A stretch of 7,654 nt of DNA. It comes from DATLYH01 sp035575035. GTDB taxonomy: Bacteria; Planctomycetota; Planctomycetia; Gemmatales; Gemmataceae. The notes below the pieces were generated by a model that was not told the DNA's origin, did no database searches, and worked only from the letters and a program-made list of their open reading frames with translations. The position numbers and the translations under genes were made by a program. Position 1 is the stretch's first letter. Each line of letters begins with the position of its first letter. Below are positions 1 to 6,492 of the stretch, one piece after another. The stretch spans positions 1-7,654 of the forward strand of contig DATLYH010000074.1 in the NCBI GenBank assembly GCA_035575035.1, read 5' to 3'.

Positions 1-232
1 TAAACAGCCAGCCGCGGAAGGACTGTCCCTCCGCCCGCTGATAGTTGGGCAAAAGACGAATCAGCTTGACGAGGACGGTCTGGGCAAGGTCCTCCGCGTC
101 AGCATCCTGAAAGCCCTGGTGATGAGCCCACTGGAGAAGGAGCGGCGCGTACAGACGCACAAACCGATCCCAGGCATCTGGCTGGTTCGGCTGGCGCAAC
201 CGTTCCAGGAGCGTGAGAGAGGTTGTGGGCAT
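1..232 (-). CDS. Sigma-70 family (ECF-type) RNA polymerase sigma factor, N-terminal part only
   Basis: The reverse complement from 232 down to the window edge translates to 77 residues beginning MPTTSLTLLERLRQPNQPDA, followed by WDRFVRLYAPLLLQWAHHQG, then the acidic stretch FQDADAEDLAQTVLVKLIRL and finally SFRGWLF. This matches sigma region 2.1-2.2: helix one with W21, F24 and Y28, then the D-A-E-D-L-x-Q-T-V core-binding helix, then the F-R-G-W-L segment that begins region 2.3. The start is well fixed because an in-frame TGA lies at 244-242, only nine bases upstream of the ATG. The DNA-contacting part of region 2 and region 4 lie beyond the left edge. Planctomycetes carry many ECF-like sigma factors of this form, often near cell-surface or cytochrome-like genes, so the divergent secreted gene is a plausible but unproven target. 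No anti-sigma factor is visible. The family call is secure; the regulon is unknown. Confidence 0.88.
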   Translation of the reverse strand, partial: MPTTSLTLLERLRQPNQPDAWDRFVRLYAPLLLQWAHHQGFQDADAEDLAQTVLVKLIRLLPNYQRAEGQSFRGWLF

Positions 233-240
233 ACGAGGCG

Positions 241-246
241 ATCATA
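241..246 (-). promoter_or_regulatory. Candidate -10 box for the sigma factor gene
   Basis: On the minus strand this reads TATGAT, five of six matches to the TATAAT consensus. It lies only about nine bases before the sigma-factor ATG, so transcription from it would give an almost leaderless message. No convincing -35 hexamer sits at 16-18 bases; a TTG-containing element occurs at a poor spacing of about 20. No strong Shine-Dalgarno sequence at normal spacing is seen before the ATG. This is a weak prediction. Confidence 0.22.
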
Positions 247-316
247 CTCCATCCCGACCGCAAATGGAACAATCTCGTCTTCCGGAAACCCGATTGGGCT
301 CGGAGAGCCCCCCATG

Positions 317-344
317 TTGTCCGACCCTGCTCGTGGTGTAGGAT
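317..344 (+). promoter_or_regulatory. Candidate promoter for the secreted dehydrogenase/cytochrome gene
   Basis: TTGTCC (317-322) and TAGGAT (339-344) are separated by 16 bases. Each matches four of six consensus positions for a housekeeping sigma-70 promoter. Initiation near 351 would leave a leader of about 50 bases before the ATG at 400. The site lies in the divergent region 233-399, which otherwise holds no gene that I can support. Matches of this quality occur by chance, so confidence is low. Confidence 0.25.
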
Positions 345-384
345 AGCGAGGTGCACACCTGTGCTCTGCTTCGCGTTCTCCTGC

Positions 385-390
385 AAAGGA
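385..390 (+). promoter_or_regulatory. Ribosome binding site fixing the start at 400
   Basis: AAAGGA is followed by a nine-base spacer and then ATG at 400. The open frame extends upstream to 223, but that extension encodes no recognisable sequence, and only the ATG at 400 is followed directly by a signal peptide. Together these choose 400 as the start. Confidence 0.7.
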
Positions 391-399
391 CCTCGCTTC

Positions 400-3300
400 A
401 TGCGCCGCTGTTTTCTCCTCCTCCTTGGCCTGGCCGTGCTCGTGGGTCTGGGACGCTCCCAGGATCGCAAGGATCCCTTCGCCAGCCAGATTGCCCCCAC
501 CGATCCGCGCTCCCCGGCTGACGAGCGGAAGGGCTTCCAACTGCCGCCGGGGTTTGACATCGAACTGGTCGCCGCCGAGCCCGACATCCACAAGCCCATG
601 AACCTCGCCTTCGATGACCGCGGCCGGCTCTGGGTCACCGACACGGTCGAGTATCCCTTCCCCGCCCCGCCCGGCACCAAGCCGCGCGACACGGTCAAGG
701 TACTGGAAGACTTCGGCCCCGACGGTCGGGCCCGCAAGGTGACCACCTTCGCCGACGGCCTCAACATTCCCATCGGCGTTCTGCCCCTGCCCGATGCCCG
801 GGGAGCGCTGGTCTTCAGCATCCCGAATATCTACCGGCTCACCGATACCGACGGCGACGGCCGAGCCGACCGGCGCGAGGTCCTTTATGGAGAGTTCGGC
901 TTCGGCGACACCCACGGCATGACCAACGCCTTCACCTGGGGCTTCGACGGCTGGGTCTACGCCTGCCACGGCTTTGCCAACACCTCAACGGTCAAGGCGG
1001 CCGACGGCTCCGCCATCAAGATGCACTCTGGCAACACCTACCGCATCCGGCCGGACGGTTCGCACATTGAGCAGTTCACCTGGGGTCAGGTGAACCCGTT
1101 CGGCCTGGCGTTCGATCCGTTGGGCAACCTCTACTCCGCCGACTGCCACAGCCGGCCGATCTACCAACTCCTGCGCGGGGCATACTACCCCAGCTTCGGC
1201 AAGCCGCACGACGGGCTGGGCTTCGGGCCGGAAATGATGACTCACAACCACGGCTCGACGGCCATCGCCGGCATCGTCTACTACGCCGCCGACCACTACC
1301 CGGAGGCATACCGCGGCACCGTCTTCGTCGGCAATGTGGTCACCAACCGCATTAATCATGACCGCCTCGAATGGCACGGCTCAACGCCGCGGGCGGTGCA
1401 GCAGCCCGACTTCCTCACCAGCGAGGACCCGTGGTTCCGGCCGGTGGACCTGAAGCTGGGCCCCGACGGCGCCATTTATGTGGCCGACTTTTACAACCGG
1501 ATCATCGGCCATTATGAGGTGCCCTTGACCCACCCCGGCCGCGACCGGGAACGCGGCCGCATCTGGCGCATCGTCTACCGCGGCACCGGTGGGGATGTCC
1601 CAGCGCCGGGCGGCGCTGATCGGACCACGGCGGCGGTGCCGGAATTGGTCAAGGACCTGGCCCATGCCAATCTGACCGTGCGCATGCAGGCGGCCAACCA
1701 ACTGGTTCGGCGCGGCGCGGCAGCCGAGGCGGCGGTCCGGGCCGCGATGCAGCCGCGATCCAATCCATACCAGCGGATGCACGGCCTGTGGGTGCTGGAG
1801 CGGCGCGGCGTCCTCGATGACTCGACCCTGATGGCTGCCGCCCACGACGAAGACAAAGGAGTGCGGGTCCACGCCCTGCGCGTGCTGGCCGAACGTCCCC
1901 GACTGTCGGGGGGACAGCGCGACCTGGTCATCGCCGCCTTGAAGGATGCCGATCCGTTCGTCCAGCGGGCGGCGGCCGAGGCACTGGGCCGACATCCCGA
2001 CCCGGCGAACCTCCGTCCCCTGCTCAACCTGCTCCACCGTATTCCCGCCGCCGACACCCATCTGCGCCACGTTGTCCGCATGGCCCTGCGCGATACGCTC
2101 CGGCCCGATTCCGCCTGGGAATATGTCTCAACGGGGCGGTGGACCGCGGCGGACACCGAGGCGCTGGCCGACGTTGCCCTGGGGGTACCGACTGCCGCGG
2201 CAGCCTCGTACCTGTTGGAGAAATTCCCGGCCATCGCCCGGCAGCGGCGGCAGGTGGTGGCCGTCACGCGTCATGTCGCCCGCCACGGCGACGACGGGGC
2301 AAGGCAACGGCTGCTGGCCCTGGTCCGCGGCAACGACTCGCCCGACCTGGAGTATCGCTACGAGCTTTTCCGTGCCTTTGAGCAAGGCGTACAGGAACGC
2401 GGCCTGCCGCTGAGCGACGAAGCCCGCGCCTGGGCGGTCGAGCTGGCCGACCGGCTGCTGGCCTCGACCAAACCGAACGAGCTGCTGGCCGGCATCCAGC
2501 TGGCGGGCTCGCTGCGGCTGGACTCGGCGGAGGAAGGTCTGCTTCGGATCGCCACGTCGCGCGAGGCGCCGGAGAAGCAGCGGGTCGCCGCCCTCAACAG
2601 CCTGGCTGCCATCGACCCGAAGAAGCACGGCCCGTTCCTGGCCCGCATCCTGGACGATGCCCGCGAGCCGCTGGAGCTGCGGACCCAGGCGGCCACGGCG
2701 CTGGCCCGGCTCAACACGCCGGAGGCGCTCGTCCGGCTGACCAATGCCCTGCCGACCGCGCCAGCCCATTTGCAAACCGTCATCGCCCTGGGGTTGGCCG
2801 GCAGTCCGGCCGGCGCGGAAAAACTCCTGGAGGCGGTGGCGGCCGGCAAGGCGTCGGCCCGGCTGCTCCAGTTGCGCCCCATCGAGCTGCGGCTTGCCGA
2901 GGCGAAACTGCCCGGCTTGAAGGAGCGCCTGGCCCGGCTCACCGAGGGATTGCCGCCGGCTGACCGAAGGCTTCAGCAGCTGCTGGACCGTCGCCGTACC
3001 GGCTACCTGGCTGCGCGAACCGACCCGGTTGCGGGACGGAAGGTCTTTGAGAAGCACTGTGCTGCCTGCCATCAGATCGCCAACCAGGGGGCGAAGGTCG
3101 GCCCGCAGCTCGACGGCATCGGCAGCCGCGGCCTCGACCGGCTCCTGGAGGACCTGATCGACCCCAGCCGCAACGTGGACCAGGCATTCCGCTCCACGAC
3201 CCTGGCGCTGAAGAACGGCCAGGTGGTTTCCGGGCTGCTGCTGCGTGAAGAGGGCGAGGTGCTGGTGCTGGCCGATTCGCAGGGCAAGGAAGTCCGAGTG

Positions 3301-3441
3301 CCCAAGGACAACGTTGAGGAAAGGAGCCTGTCGGCCGTCTCGCCGATGCCGGCCGACCTGGCCGATCAGATCGCGGAGGAGGATTTCTATCACCTGCTGG
3401 CGTATCTGCTGGCGCAGCAACCGCCCGCAGGCGGCCGGTGA
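400..3441 (+). CDS. Secreted PVC-type dehydrogenase-like / HEAT repeat / CxxCH heme-binding protein
   Basis: A 1013-residue exported multidomain protein. Residues 1-20 are a signal peptide (MRRCFLLLLGLAVLVGLG) with cleavage probably near residue 20 and no lipobox. Residues about 44-395 resemble the PVC membrane-bound dehydrogenase domain (TIGR02604), a glucose/sorbosone-dehydrogenase-like beta-propeller. It starts at LPPGFDIELVAAEP and includes an acidic DTDGDGRAD loop (149-157) likely to bind calcium, the HNHGST motif (282-287) and the closing GRIWRIVYRG. Residues about 413-850 are helical HEAT-type repeats. Residues about 875-1010 match the planctomycete putative heme-binding domain (TIGR02603), with C887-A-A-C890-H891 for covalent heme c attachment and M983 in SPMPADL as a possible axial ligand. 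The protein probably oxidises a sugar-like or polymer-derived substrate outside the cytoplasm and passes electrons to the heme; substrate and acceptor are unknown. It stands alone on the plus strand, divergent from a sigma factor. Domain identity is firm, enzymatic role inferred. Confidence 0.92.
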   Translation: MRRCFLLLLGLAVLVGLGRSQDRKDPFASQIAPTDPRSPADERKGFQLPPGFDIELVAAEPDIHKPMNLAFDDRGRLWVTDTVEYPFPAPPGTKPRDTVKVLEDFGPDGRARKVTTFADGLNIPIGVLPLPDARGALVFSIPNIYRLTDTDGDGRADRREVLYGEFGFGDTHGMTNAFTWGFDGWVYACHGFANTSTVKAADGSAIKMHSGNTYRIRPDGSHIEQFTWGQVNPFGLAFDPLGNLYSADCHSRPIYQLLRGAYYPSFGKPHDGLGFGPEMMTHNHGSTAIAGIVYYAADHYPEAYRGTVFVGNVVTNRINHDRLEWHGSTPRAVQQPDFLTSEDPWFRPVDLKLGPDGAIYVADFYNRIIGHYEVPLTHPGRDRERGRIWRIVYRGTGGDVPAPGGADRTTAAVPELVKDLAHANLTVRMQAANQLVRRGAAAEAAVRAAMQPRSNPYQRMHGLWVLERRGVLDDSTLMAAAHDEDKGVRVHALRVLAERPRLSGGQRDLVIAALKDADPFVQRAAAEALGRHPDPANLRPLLNLLHRIPAADTHLRHVVRMALRDTLRPDSAWEYVSTGRWTAADTEALADVALGVPTAAAASYLLEKFPAIARQRRQVVAVTRHVARHGDDGARQRLLALVRGNDSPDLEYRYELFRAFEQGVQERGLPLSDEARAWAVELADRLLASTKPNELLAGIQLAGSLRLDSAEEGLLRIATSREAPEKQRVAALNSLAAIDPKKHGPFLARILDDAREPLELRTQAATALARLNTPEALVRLTNALPTAPAHLQTVIALGLAGSPAGAEKLLEAVAAGKASARLLQLRPIELRLAEAKLPGLKERLARLTEGLPPADRRLQQLLDRRRTGYLAARTDPVAGRKVFEKHCAACHQIANQGAKVGPQLDGIGSRGLDRLLEDLIDPSRNVDQAFRSTTLALKNGQVVSGLLLREEGEVLVLADSQGKEVRVPKDNVEERSLSAVSPMPADLADQIAEEDFYHLLAYLLAQQPPAGGR

Positions 3442-3455
3442 TCGCTTCGCAGCGA
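3442..3455. repeat. Small inverted repeat directly after the stop codon
   Basis: TCGCT (3442-3446) and AGCGA (3451-3455) form a five-base stem with a four-base TCGC loop, beginning one base after the TGA of the secreted dehydrogenase gene. It has no following T-run. It may stabilise the 3' end of the message or be chance. Confidence 0.25.
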
Positions 3456-3462
3456 CGGAGCG

Positions 3463-3501
3463 GCGGCCCGGAGAGACCGTCTCAGATGGCCTCCGGGCCG
3501 C
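3463..3501. terminator. Inverted repeat at the convergent gene junction, possible bidirectional terminator
   Basis: GCGGCCCGGAG (3463-3473) is perfectly complementary to CTCCGGGCCGC (3491-3501), giving an 11-base-pair GC-rich stem around a 17-base interval. The interval overlaps a second small palindrome, GAGAC-C-GTCTC. The right arm lies inside the last codons of the P-II gene (stop at 3484-3482). Neither direction shows the T-run of a classical intrinsic terminator, so it would need to act as a T-less hairpin or as an RNA 3'-end stabiliser. Its position between two convergent genes supports a termination role. The arms are seen directly; the function is inferred. Confidence 0.4.
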
Positions 3502-3829
3502 GCTCGCCGGTGCGGATGCGGATACAGTCCTCCAGCGGCAGGATGAAAATCTTGCCGTCGCCGATGCGTCCTTCCGGCCCGGTGCGGCCGGCCTCCATGA
3601 TGGCGTTGACTGTCGGCTCGACGAAATCCTCATTGACCGCGATTTGTAGCTGCACCTTGCGGAGCAACTGCACGGTTAATTCATGGCCGCGGTAGGTTTC
3701 CGAGTGGCCCTTCTGCCGGCCGAAGCCCTGCACATCGACGATGGTCAGACGGAAGACCTCGACCTTGTTCAGGGCCTCTTTGACCGCCTCCAGTTTCGAT
3801 GGTTGGATGATGGCAAGGATCAGTTTCAT
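3482..3829 (-). CDS. P-II family nitrogen regulatory protein (GlnB/GlnK-like)
   Basis: A 115-residue cytoplasmic signalling protein, normally a trimer, which binds ATP/ADP and 2-oxoglutarate and regulates target proteins through its T-loop. It begins MKLILAIIQPSKLEAVKEAL. The hallmarks are GFGRQKGH (35-42, with Q39 for Mg/2-oxoglutarate), the T-loop 37-55, K58, the B-loop GDGKIF (90-95) and the closing IRIRTGE (103-109). The frame could start at a GTG at 3862, adding 11 residues, but family alignment favours ATG 3829; neither has a strong ribosome binding site. Two oddities stand out. The position equivalent to uridylylated Tyr51 of E. coli GlnB is Leu (YRGHEL), although Tyr46 is kept. The B-loop carries a three-residue P-E-G insertion (85-87), which explains 115 rather than 112 residues. 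It lies 49 bases downstream of the Uma2 gene and is the last minus-strand gene before the convergent junction. No ammonium transporter or glutamine synthetase gene is adjacent, so GlnB or GlnK cannot be chosen. Confidence 0.93.
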   Translation of the reverse strand: MKLILAIIQPSKLEAVKEALNKVEVFRLTIVDVQGFGRQKGHSETYRGHELTVQLLRKVQLQIAVNEDFVEPTVNAIMEAGRTGPEGRIGDGKIFILPLEDCIRIRTGERGPEAI

Positions 3830-3878
3830 GATGATGGGTCCATGATGGTGGGAGAGACTCACGAGAACGAGTTGTGGA

Positions 3879-4616
3879 TCACCCCAGCAGGTCCTTGACG
3901 GCGATCATAACAGTCGGGTTCGCCAGCGGATTTATGGACATCCCGGAGAAATGGACCGTCATGTCGGCATAGCGATGGCCGTAGGGCTGTGAAGGGTCTG
4001 CCACTGGGTTGCGGAAGATCTCGACTTGATCCTGCACCAGGTTGACGACCCAGTAGTCGGCGATGCCGGCGCTGGCGTAAATGCTAGCCTTGGTGGTCCG
4101 GTCATAGTCCAGAGTAGTGTCACTCACCTCCACAATGAGCAGCGCCGTCGTCGGATGATCCCGATAGTCTGCACGCCGCCCAGCGACCACGGACACGTCG
4201 GGCTCCGGCTCTGTCATCAGCCCGAGGTTAAGGGGCGCCTGCGTCCGTACCCAAACGCCTGCCCCCAGGGCGTTGCGCAGCACTTCCGCCACTCGGTCTA
4301 AGCCCGAGTAGTGGGACCAATTCTGCGGGCTGGCGACCACAATCGTCCCCTCCAACAGTTCGACCTTCTGGCCGCGGAAAAACCCCAACTCGCCGAGCCG
4401 GTAGTATTCTGCCTTCGTCCAAAGGCGGGACTGGGGGCTGCCCGTTCGATAAGGGAGGCCCGATTTCTCCGGATCAGGATACGGGACGATAATATCACCA
4501 TCGACGAGTTCAACCTTCTGGCCCTGGAAGAATCCACACTCGCCGAGCCGGTAGTACTCCTCCTTGGACCACAACCGCCGGTACGGCTCGGCGAGCGGAG
4601 TCAATTGCTTATTCAC
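3879..4616 (-). CDS. Uma2 family (DUF820) protein with duplicated N-terminal module
   Basis: A 245-residue soluble protein of the Uma2/DUF820 family, which has the PD-(D/E)xK nuclease fold; the biological role of these paralogues is largely unknown. Family motifs seen include VELLEG followed by SPQNWSHY (about 85-103), E138-P-D140 in EPEPDVSVV, E163 in LLIVEVSDTT, K176 in DRTTKASIYASAG, and DYWVVN (187-192). D140, E163 and perhaps K176 would form the catalytic set. The start is the GTG at 4616, because a strong AAGGAGGT lies six bases before it; an ATG at 4730 is in frame but sits inside the upstream gene. The notable feature is that residues 14-44 (RLWSKEEYYRLGECGFFQGQ onward) repeat at 64-94 (RLWTKAEYYRLGELGFFRGQ onward), with 23 of 31 identical residues at an exact 50-residue offset. 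The second copy leads into the conserved core, so the first looks like an added module. The gene begins 17 bases after the FhcA stop and is probably cotranscribed with it. Confidence 0.88.
   Translation of the reverse strand: MNKQLTPLAEPYRRLWSKEEYYRLGECGFFQGQKVELVDGDIIVPYPDPEKSGLPYRTGSPQSRLWTKAEYYRLGELGFFRGQKVELLEGTIVVASPQNWSHYSGLDRVAEVLRNALGAGVWVRTQAPLNLGLMTEPEPDVSVVAGRRADYRDHPTTALLIVEVSDTTLDYDRTTKASIYASAGIADYWVVNLVQDQVEIFRNPVADPSQPYGHRYADMTVHFSGMSINPLANPTVMIAVKDLLG
4351..4570 (-). repeat. Direct repeat pair (period 150 bases) inside the Uma2 gene
   Basis: Positions 4351-4420 and 4501-4570 align without gaps, with 55 of 70 bases identical by hand count. Both contain an 18-base exact match, CTCGCCGAGCCGGTAGTA, at 4389-4406 and 4539-4556. 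The 150-base offset is exactly 50 codons, so the frame is preserved. The similarity fades beyond the region encoding R-L-W through V-E-L. This looks like an old in-frame partial tandem duplication. Confidence 0.85.
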
Positions 4617-4622
4617 GACCCT

Positions 4623-4630
4623 ACCTCCTT
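4623..4630 (-). promoter_or_regulatory. Strong Shine-Dalgarno for the Uma2 gene
   Basis: On the minus strand this is AAGGAGGT, a near-perfect anti-16S match, with six bases before the GTG at 4616. It lies just downstream of the FhcA stop codon (4636-4634), whose last sense codons CGG AGG form a second purine-rich stretch. It decides the GTG start for the downstream gene. Confidence 0.8.
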
Positions 4631-4633
4631 CCC

Positions 4634-6307
4634 TTACCTCCGGCATTCTACCACAGTCCCGCCGTGCGCTAGATAGCTCGCGTCCACCGGGTAGTTGGCG
4701 AACTGGATGGTGTAATAGGCCTCGAACCACTTTCGGATGTCCGGCAGCACTCCCTCATCGTAGGCCGGCTGAACGTGCAGCGTCTGGCCGTAAAGGTCCC
4801 GCCGCACCTCGCCCTGCTCCACCACCACCTCGCCGGCCTTGATCACATAACGCGGCAGCTCGAACATCGCCCGCTTGTCGGCGCCCGGCGTGTAGATGGT
4901 AACATCGCCATCGGCGCCGGGGCCGAGATGGCCCTTGTCCTTCAATCCCAGGATGCGGGCCGGGGCTGCCCGGGTGATGATGGCAATTTCATAGAGGGAG
5001 TATTCCCGGTCAAGATCCTTGAGCACCGAGCGCCGCAGCACGCGCGGATGGACGCGCTGGAGTACCTCTTGCCGATAGGTGCGGTCCATCAACAACTGCA
5101 CAATCTCGGGGTAGGCCAGGAACGAACCGCCGTTGGGATGATCGGTGCTCATGGCCACGCGCCAGGGGTCGTTGACCAGCAAGTACCACTCCAGGCCGAT
5201 GGCCCATTGCAGCGCGTGGATGAAACTTTTGTCCTTGTAAGTGATGGGCACGATGCCGCAGCCGGCCTCCATCTCGGTGTCGCCGTTGAACCATTTGCGG
5301 CCAGTGACCCGGTGCAGGTAGTAGCCGAGCGGGCCGTCGCCGGTCATCGAGGTCGTTTCGCCGAAGAGGACCTGGCCAACGTCCACGGTCAGGTTGGGGT
5401 GGGTATTGACGTACTCGGCCAATTCCGGCACGTGGGAGCAGAAGCTGCCCTGGTCGTCGGGCCCGCCGCCATAGCTGTGGAACTGAATGTGCGTCAGGTG
5501 GCCGCGCCGCCCTTCCAGGGCCTTCATCGTTTCCAGGGTGGTGGTCCAGTTGCCGGGCAGGCCGAGGTTGTTGCAGTGAATGTGGACCGGGTGCGGCAGG
5601 CCGAGGTCCATCGCCGTCTGGGCCAGGTTCTGGATGATCTGCCGCGGCGTCACGTGGAAGGCGGGCACCTCATCATCGAGGCCGGAGACGTTGCCGGCCC
5701 CCTCTTTCCACACCTCGACGCCGCCGGGGTTGACCAGCTTGATGGCGTAGGCCTTGGCCGCGCCGAGCAGCCAGGCGGCGAACGCCCGGAGCTTCTCCGG
5801 CTCCTTCGCCGCGATTGCTTTGAGGACATAGTGGTTGTTGCCCATCAGGACGAAAAACCCCTTGTCGATGACCGGGGTGTCATGGAACTCCTCGTGGGCA
5901 TGGCGGGCGCCGAGGGGCGGGATGGCGGCATCGAAGGCGGTGGTGTAGCCGAGGCCCGCGTACAGGTAGCCGGTGGCAAAGGTGCTGGGGACGCTGCCGG
6001 TGGTGCCCGAGCGGGTCAGCGGCGTGCGGCGGACCGGCGGGGCTTTGCGTTTGTCCTCCGGCCGCATCTTGCGCGCCACGTTAACCTTGGGCCCGGCGAT
6101 ATGGGCATGCATATCGACGCCGCCCGGCATCACCACCAGGCCGGTGGCGTCGATGACCTTGTCGGGACGCACCTCCGCCGAGCCGGGAGCGTCAGCGACC
6201 GGAGGCGCAATGACCTTGCCATCCTGAATCCAAATATCTTGCACGACCCCATCAACACCATTGGCCGGGTCATAGACGGTGCCATTGGCGATTTTCACAA
6301 GAGGCAT
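4634..6307 (-). CDS. fhcA: Formylmethanofuran dehydrogenase subunit A / formyltransferase-hydrolase complex subunit A homologue
   Basis: A 557-residue amidohydrolase-superfamily protein of the FwdA/FmdA/FhcA type. In archaea FwdA hydrolyses or forms the formyl group of formylmethanofuran; in methylotrophs and planctomycetes FhcA belongs to the Fhc complex, which releases formate from the methanopterin-linked C1 pathway in the cytoplasm. Evidence includes the N-terminal beta-sandwich strand MPLVKIANGTVYDPANGVDG, VDMHAHIAGPKVN with H67 and H69, FATGYLYAGLGYTTAFDAAI, HEEFHDTPVIDKG, AIKLVNPGG with K190 as the candidate carboxylated lysine, HIHCNN (H242, H244), HLTHIQFHSYGG (270-281) and STDHPNGG with D389 as the candidate catalytic aspartate. 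The metal-site residues thus appear intact. Length fits the family. ATG 6307 is chosen because it overlaps the upstream TGA as TGATG; a GTG one codon earlier (6310) is also possible. GAGG lies about eight bases before the ATG. Subunits B, C and D (Ftr) are not in the window, so completeness of the complex here is unknown. Confidence 0.92.
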   Translation of the reverse strand: MPLVKIANGTVYDPANGVDGVVQDIWIQDGKVIAPPVADAPGSAEVRPDKVIDATGLVVMPGGVDMHAHIAGPKVNVARKMRPEDKRKAPPVRRTPLTRSGTTGSVPSTFATGYLYAGLGYTTAFDAAIPPLGARHAHEEFHDTPVIDKGFFVLMGNNHYVLKAIAAKEPEKLRAFAAWLLGAAKAYAIKLVNPGGVEVWKEGAGNVSGLDDEVPAFHVTPRQIIQNLAQTAMDLGLPHPVHIHCNNLGLPGNWTTTLETMKALEGRRGHLTHIQFHSYGGGPDDQGSFCSHVPELAEYVNTHPNLTVDVGQVLFGETTSMTGDGPLGYYLHRVTGRKWFNGDTEMEAGCGIVPITYKDKSFIHALQWAIGLEWYLLVNDPWRVAMSTDHPNGGSFLAYPEIVQLLMDRTYRQEVLQRVHPRVLRRSVLKDLDREYSLYEIAIITRAAPARILGLKDKGHLGPGADGDVTIYTPGADKRAMFELPRYVIKAGEVVVEQGEVRRDLYGQTLHVQPAYDEGVLPDIRKWFEAYYTIQFANYPVDASYLAHGGTVVECRR

Positions 6308-6492
6308 CACAGAACCTCGACGTCTCGTTCCGCCACGAGAGTGAACCGAACGCCCGCCTCCCGCAAAGCACGGGCGGCCTCAACGCTGATGACGTAAGTG
6401 CGATCGGGGAGCACCATGCCAGGTGAATGCCTCAGGAGAATGGGCAGTGCCTTGCGTTCTTCCTGGGCCGAGAACCGAATGATGACCTGCAT
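6307..6492 (-). CDS. Small 61-residue protein of unknown function, translationally coupled to fhcA
   Basis: The reading frame MQVIIRFSAQEERKALPILL to a C-terminal AERDVEVL gives a soluble-looking, well-balanced sequence with no membrane segment, signal or cysteine motif. It has a beta-like start (QVIIRF), a middle LLRHSPGMVLPDRTYVIS, and a helix ISVEAARALREAGVRFTLV near the end. I do not recognise the family with certainty. Its stop codon overlaps the FhcA ATG by one base (TGATG), a classical coupling arrangement, which argues that it is real. Its start lies inside the last 61 bases of the Clp-N/UVR gene in another frame, and the ribosome binding site is weak, so it may depend on translation of the upstream gene. 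A partner or regulator of the C1 enzyme is conceivable but only inferred from position. A later in-frame ATG (Met26) would cut it to 36 residues and seems less likely. Confidence 0.65.
   Translation of the reverse strand: MQVIIRFSAQEERKALPILLRHSPGMVLPDRTYVISVEAARALREAGVRFTLVAERDVEVL

Noticed and set aside
223..399. Upstream extension of the large plus-strand reading frame to an ATG at 223
   Set aside because: The 59 extra residues would precede an obvious signal peptide, overlap the sigma gene start and have no ribosome binding site, while ATG 400 has AAAGGA at nine bases.
61..969. 302-codon minus-strand open frame crossing the sigma gene and the secreted gene start
   Set aside because: It overlaps both real genes in other frames, crosses the promoter region and resembles no family.
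2128..3633. 501-codon open frame on the minus strand, antisense to the HEAT/heme region
   Set aside because: Composition is Q/R/G-rich with no motif, and the plus strand there encodes HEAT repeats and the CxxCH domain; it is a shadow of GC-rich coding.
3830..3862. GTG start 11 codons upstream for the P-II gene
   Set aside because: P-II proteins start at M-K-x-I-x-A-I-I, which is exactly the ATG at 3829; the extension (SLSHHHGPII) is not family-like.
4351..4570. The paired repeats as a CRISPR or mobile-element feature
   Set aside because: There are only two copies, inside one reading frame, with codon-phase spacing and diverged sequence; this is gene-internal duplication.
4617..4730. Earlier start of the Uma2 gene at the ATG at 4730
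   Set aside because: The added 38 residues lie within the fhcA coding end in another frame and have no family similarity; the GTG at 4616 has a near-perfect Shine-Dalgarno.
4775..6397. 540-codon open frame on the plus strand, antisense to fhcA
   Set aside because: It is a GC-rich shadow: its residues are dominated by G, V, A, H and Q from complementary codons, it has no recognisable domain, and the opposite strand encodes a clear FwdA-type enzyme.
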